DNA from: Atopobiaceae bacterium
GTDB lineage: Bacteria > Actinomycetota > Coriobacteriia > Coriobacteriales > Atopobiaceae
DNA: 7,153 nt
NCBI GenBank assembly: GCA_017510875.1
Contig: JAFWLX010000339.1
Coordinates: 1-7,153 of the forward strand
Reading direction: 5' to 3'
Positions 5,692-7,153 of the stretch are shown here, in pieces. A program made the translations under genes and the position numbers. The notes under the pieces were generated by a model. That model did not search any database, was not told the DNA's origin, and was given only the letters and a program-made list of their open reading frames with translations. Positions within the stretch are counted from its first letter, which is position 1. Each line of letters starts with the position of its first letter.

Positions 5692-7153
5692 ATGAGCACA
5701 GACCTTGACGACTACATTGCCCGCACGTTTGACCAGGCACTTGAGAGTGGCTACATTCAGCCCTTCTATCAGCCTGTCATTCGTTCCATCTCAAACAAGC
5801 TCTGCAGCTTTGAGGCACTTGCTCGCTGGATAGACCCCAAACGTGGCATGATCAGTCCTGGCAGCTTTATCCCTGTGCTCGAGCGCATGGAAAAGATACA
5901 TCTCTTGGACATCCATATCGTCAGGCAAGTGTGCGCAAGGATCCGTCGCAGTGTCGATGCCGGCGAGACTCCGGTACCTGTCTCGGTCAATCTATCGCGC
6001 CTAGACTTTGAGCTCTGCGACATCTTTGCCGAGGTAATGGATGCCGTGAGCACCTATCAGATTCCACGGAGCTTTCTCTACATCGAGATTACCGAGAGCC
6101 TTGTGGCCGAGCGGGGCAGCGCCATGCGCAAGGAGATCGACCGTTTTCGCGCTGCTGGCTTTCAGGTGTGGATGGACGACTTTGGAAGCGGCTACTCGTC
6201 GCTCAATGTGCTTAAGGACTTCTCCTTTGACGAGATAAAGCTTGACATGGGCTTTCTCTCGTCCTTTGACCATCGCTCGCGCCGCATCATGGCGTCGATT
6301 GTACAGATGGCAAAAGGGTTGGGCATGCACACCCTTACCGAGGGCGTTGAGACTGCCGAGCAAGTAAGCTATATGCATAACATTGGCTGCGAGAAGCTGC
6401 AAGGCTTCTTCTTTGGCAAGCCGGCACCCTACGAGGAGTCGCTTGCGCATATGGCTACGCAGGGCATCGAGATAGAGACGCCCGTCGAGCGCGGCTACTA
6501 CGACGACATAGGCAAGGTGGACTTCTTAAGCGCCGTTCCCTTCATGACGCAGGGCGAGAAGGAATCGCTTGCCACGGCTCGCCAGCTCAACAGCATTCCT
6601 CTTGCTCTGGCTGAGGCGCGCAGGGACAGCTTTAGCGTTCTGTTCTACAACAGTGCCTTTGAAGACACCGCCCGGGGCACCGGAATGATAGGCAATATCT
6701 TCTCGCAAGTGACGCTGCGCAAACCGCAGCCCTACTCGCTTTTGCCCAAGCGCGTCATCAGCCTCACGGACTCTACGCGTTCTGGTCATGAAGGGCGGAT
6801 GTTCTTCATCTCTAACGAGGAGTATTACGAGATTCGGGCAAAATGCGTGGCGCAGACGCGAGAGGCCTACTGCGTGCTCTTTAGCATGAGCAACCTCTCC
6901 AAGGCCTCTGAGGTAGAGAAGACCAGCCGGCTTGACGAGGGTCTGCGGCAGATATACTCGCTCTACGAGCGCATCACCCTTTTTGATGCCGAGACTGACA
7001 GCCTTCTGCCATTGTATGTGGGGACCAGAGAAGACGTTGTCTCGGGTCGCAGCAACCTGCGCAGGCTTTCCCGCGAGTACTGCGAGCGGCTGATCTACCC
7101 CGAGGATCGCAAGGAGTACCTGGAGTTATTGGACCTTGACACGCTTGACGACC
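5692..7153 (+). CDS. EAL-domain cyclic-di-GMP phosphodiesterase with extra C-terminal region, cut by window edge
   Basis: EAL domains hydrolyse the second messenger c-di-GMP to pGpG. The reading frame is open for 487 codons and continues past the right edge. The EAL domain is at the very N-terminus (about residues 15-255), with the conserved set intact: EAL (41-43), N100 in SVNLSR, E132 in IEITES, DDFGSGYSSL from D162, K183 in IKLD, E217 in EGVET, and QGFFFGKP from Q237. Intact residues imply an active enzyme rather than a degenerate receptor. After a linker (about 260-290) comes a region that looks PAS-like (about 293-402), then a helical stretch and a segment with ERLIYPEDR (465-473) resembling sensor modules found before GGDEF domains. 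A GGDEF domain downstream is possible but not visible. No membrane segment is seen in this part. The ATG at 5692 follows GGAGA (5680-5684) by seven bases. It may be transcribed from its own promoter in the xerD tail. Confidence 0.92.
   Translation, partial: MSTDLDDYIARTFDQALESGYIQPFYQPVIRSISNKLCSFEALARWIDPKRGMISPGSFIPVLERMEKIHLLDIHIVRQVCARIRRSVDAGETPVPVSVNLSRLDFELCDIFAEVMDAVSTYQIPRSFLYIEITESLVAERGSAMRKEIDRFRAAGFQVWMDDFGSGYSSLNVLKDFSFDEIKLDMGFLSSFDHRSRRIMASIVQMAKGLGMHTLTEGVETAEQVSYMHNIGCEKLQGFFFGKPAPYEESLAHMATQGIEIETPVERGYYDDIGKVDFLSAVPFMTQGEKESLATARQLNSIPLALAEARRDSFSVLFYNSAFEDTARGTGMIGNIFSQVTLRKPQPYSLLPKRVISLTDSTRSGHEGRMFFISNEEYYEIRAKCVAQTREAYCVLFSMSNLSKASEVEKTSRLDEGLRQIYSLYERITLFDAETDSLLPLYVGTREDVVSGRSNLRRLSREYCERLIYPEDRKEYLELLDLDTLDD

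Noticed and set aside
6001..6450. Minus-strand open frame of 149 codons opposite the EAL gene
   Set aside because: It is antisense to the conserved EAL motifs (including EITES, DDFG and EGVET) and has no independent support.

Overview
The window looks like a GC-rich, Gram-positive-type actinobacterial chromosome, most likely from the class Coriobacteriia (Olsenella/Atopobium/Collinsella relatives). This rests on GC-rich codon use with frequent GAG, GCC, CTG and GGC, on strong purine-rich ribosome binding sites, on a pyrG-xerD gene pair (a linkage common in Actinobacteria), and on the overall gene mix. The assignment is an inference; no rRNA or other taxonomic marker is present. No mobile elements, CRISPR arrays, tRNAs or rRNAs were seen.

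Layout. (1) Positions 1-426, minus strand: a VanZ-family membrane protein whose C-terminus runs off the left edge. (2) 427-639: a divergent intergenic region with a candidate plus-strand promoter. (3) 640-1743 and 1790-2899: two adjacent paralogous genes, each encoding an N-terminal P-loop NTPase/kinase-like domain fused to a C-terminal CYTH (triphosphate tunnel) domain. They are a clear tandem duplication. (4) 2900-2975: a short pyrG leader with a -10-like box and a hairpin whose 3' arm covers the ribosome binding site. (5) 2976-4670: pyrG, CTP synthase, complete with all catalytic residues. (6) 4676-5650: a XerD-type tyrosine recombinase, five bases after pyrG and probably co-transcribed with it. 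(7) 5692-7153: an EAL-domain cyclic-di-GMP phosphodiesterase with an additional C-terminal region, cut by the right edge. Its likely promoter lies inside the 3' end of xerD.

How the parts may work together. The two P-loop/CYTH proteins probably act on nucleotides or (poly)phosphates, and PyrG makes CTP from UTP, so nucleotide or triphosphate chemistry links the middle of the window. XerD resolves chromosome dimers, and the EAL protein degrades c-di-GMP; neither has an obvious functional tie to pyrG beyond position.

The most interesting signal is the pyrG leader. The -10-like box sits 5 to 8 bases before a CCCG run that is also the 5' arm of the hairpin masking the pyrG ribosome binding site. 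This geometry matches the start-site-selection switch known from enterobacterial pyrC, and suggests that CTP could directly control synthesis of its own synthase.
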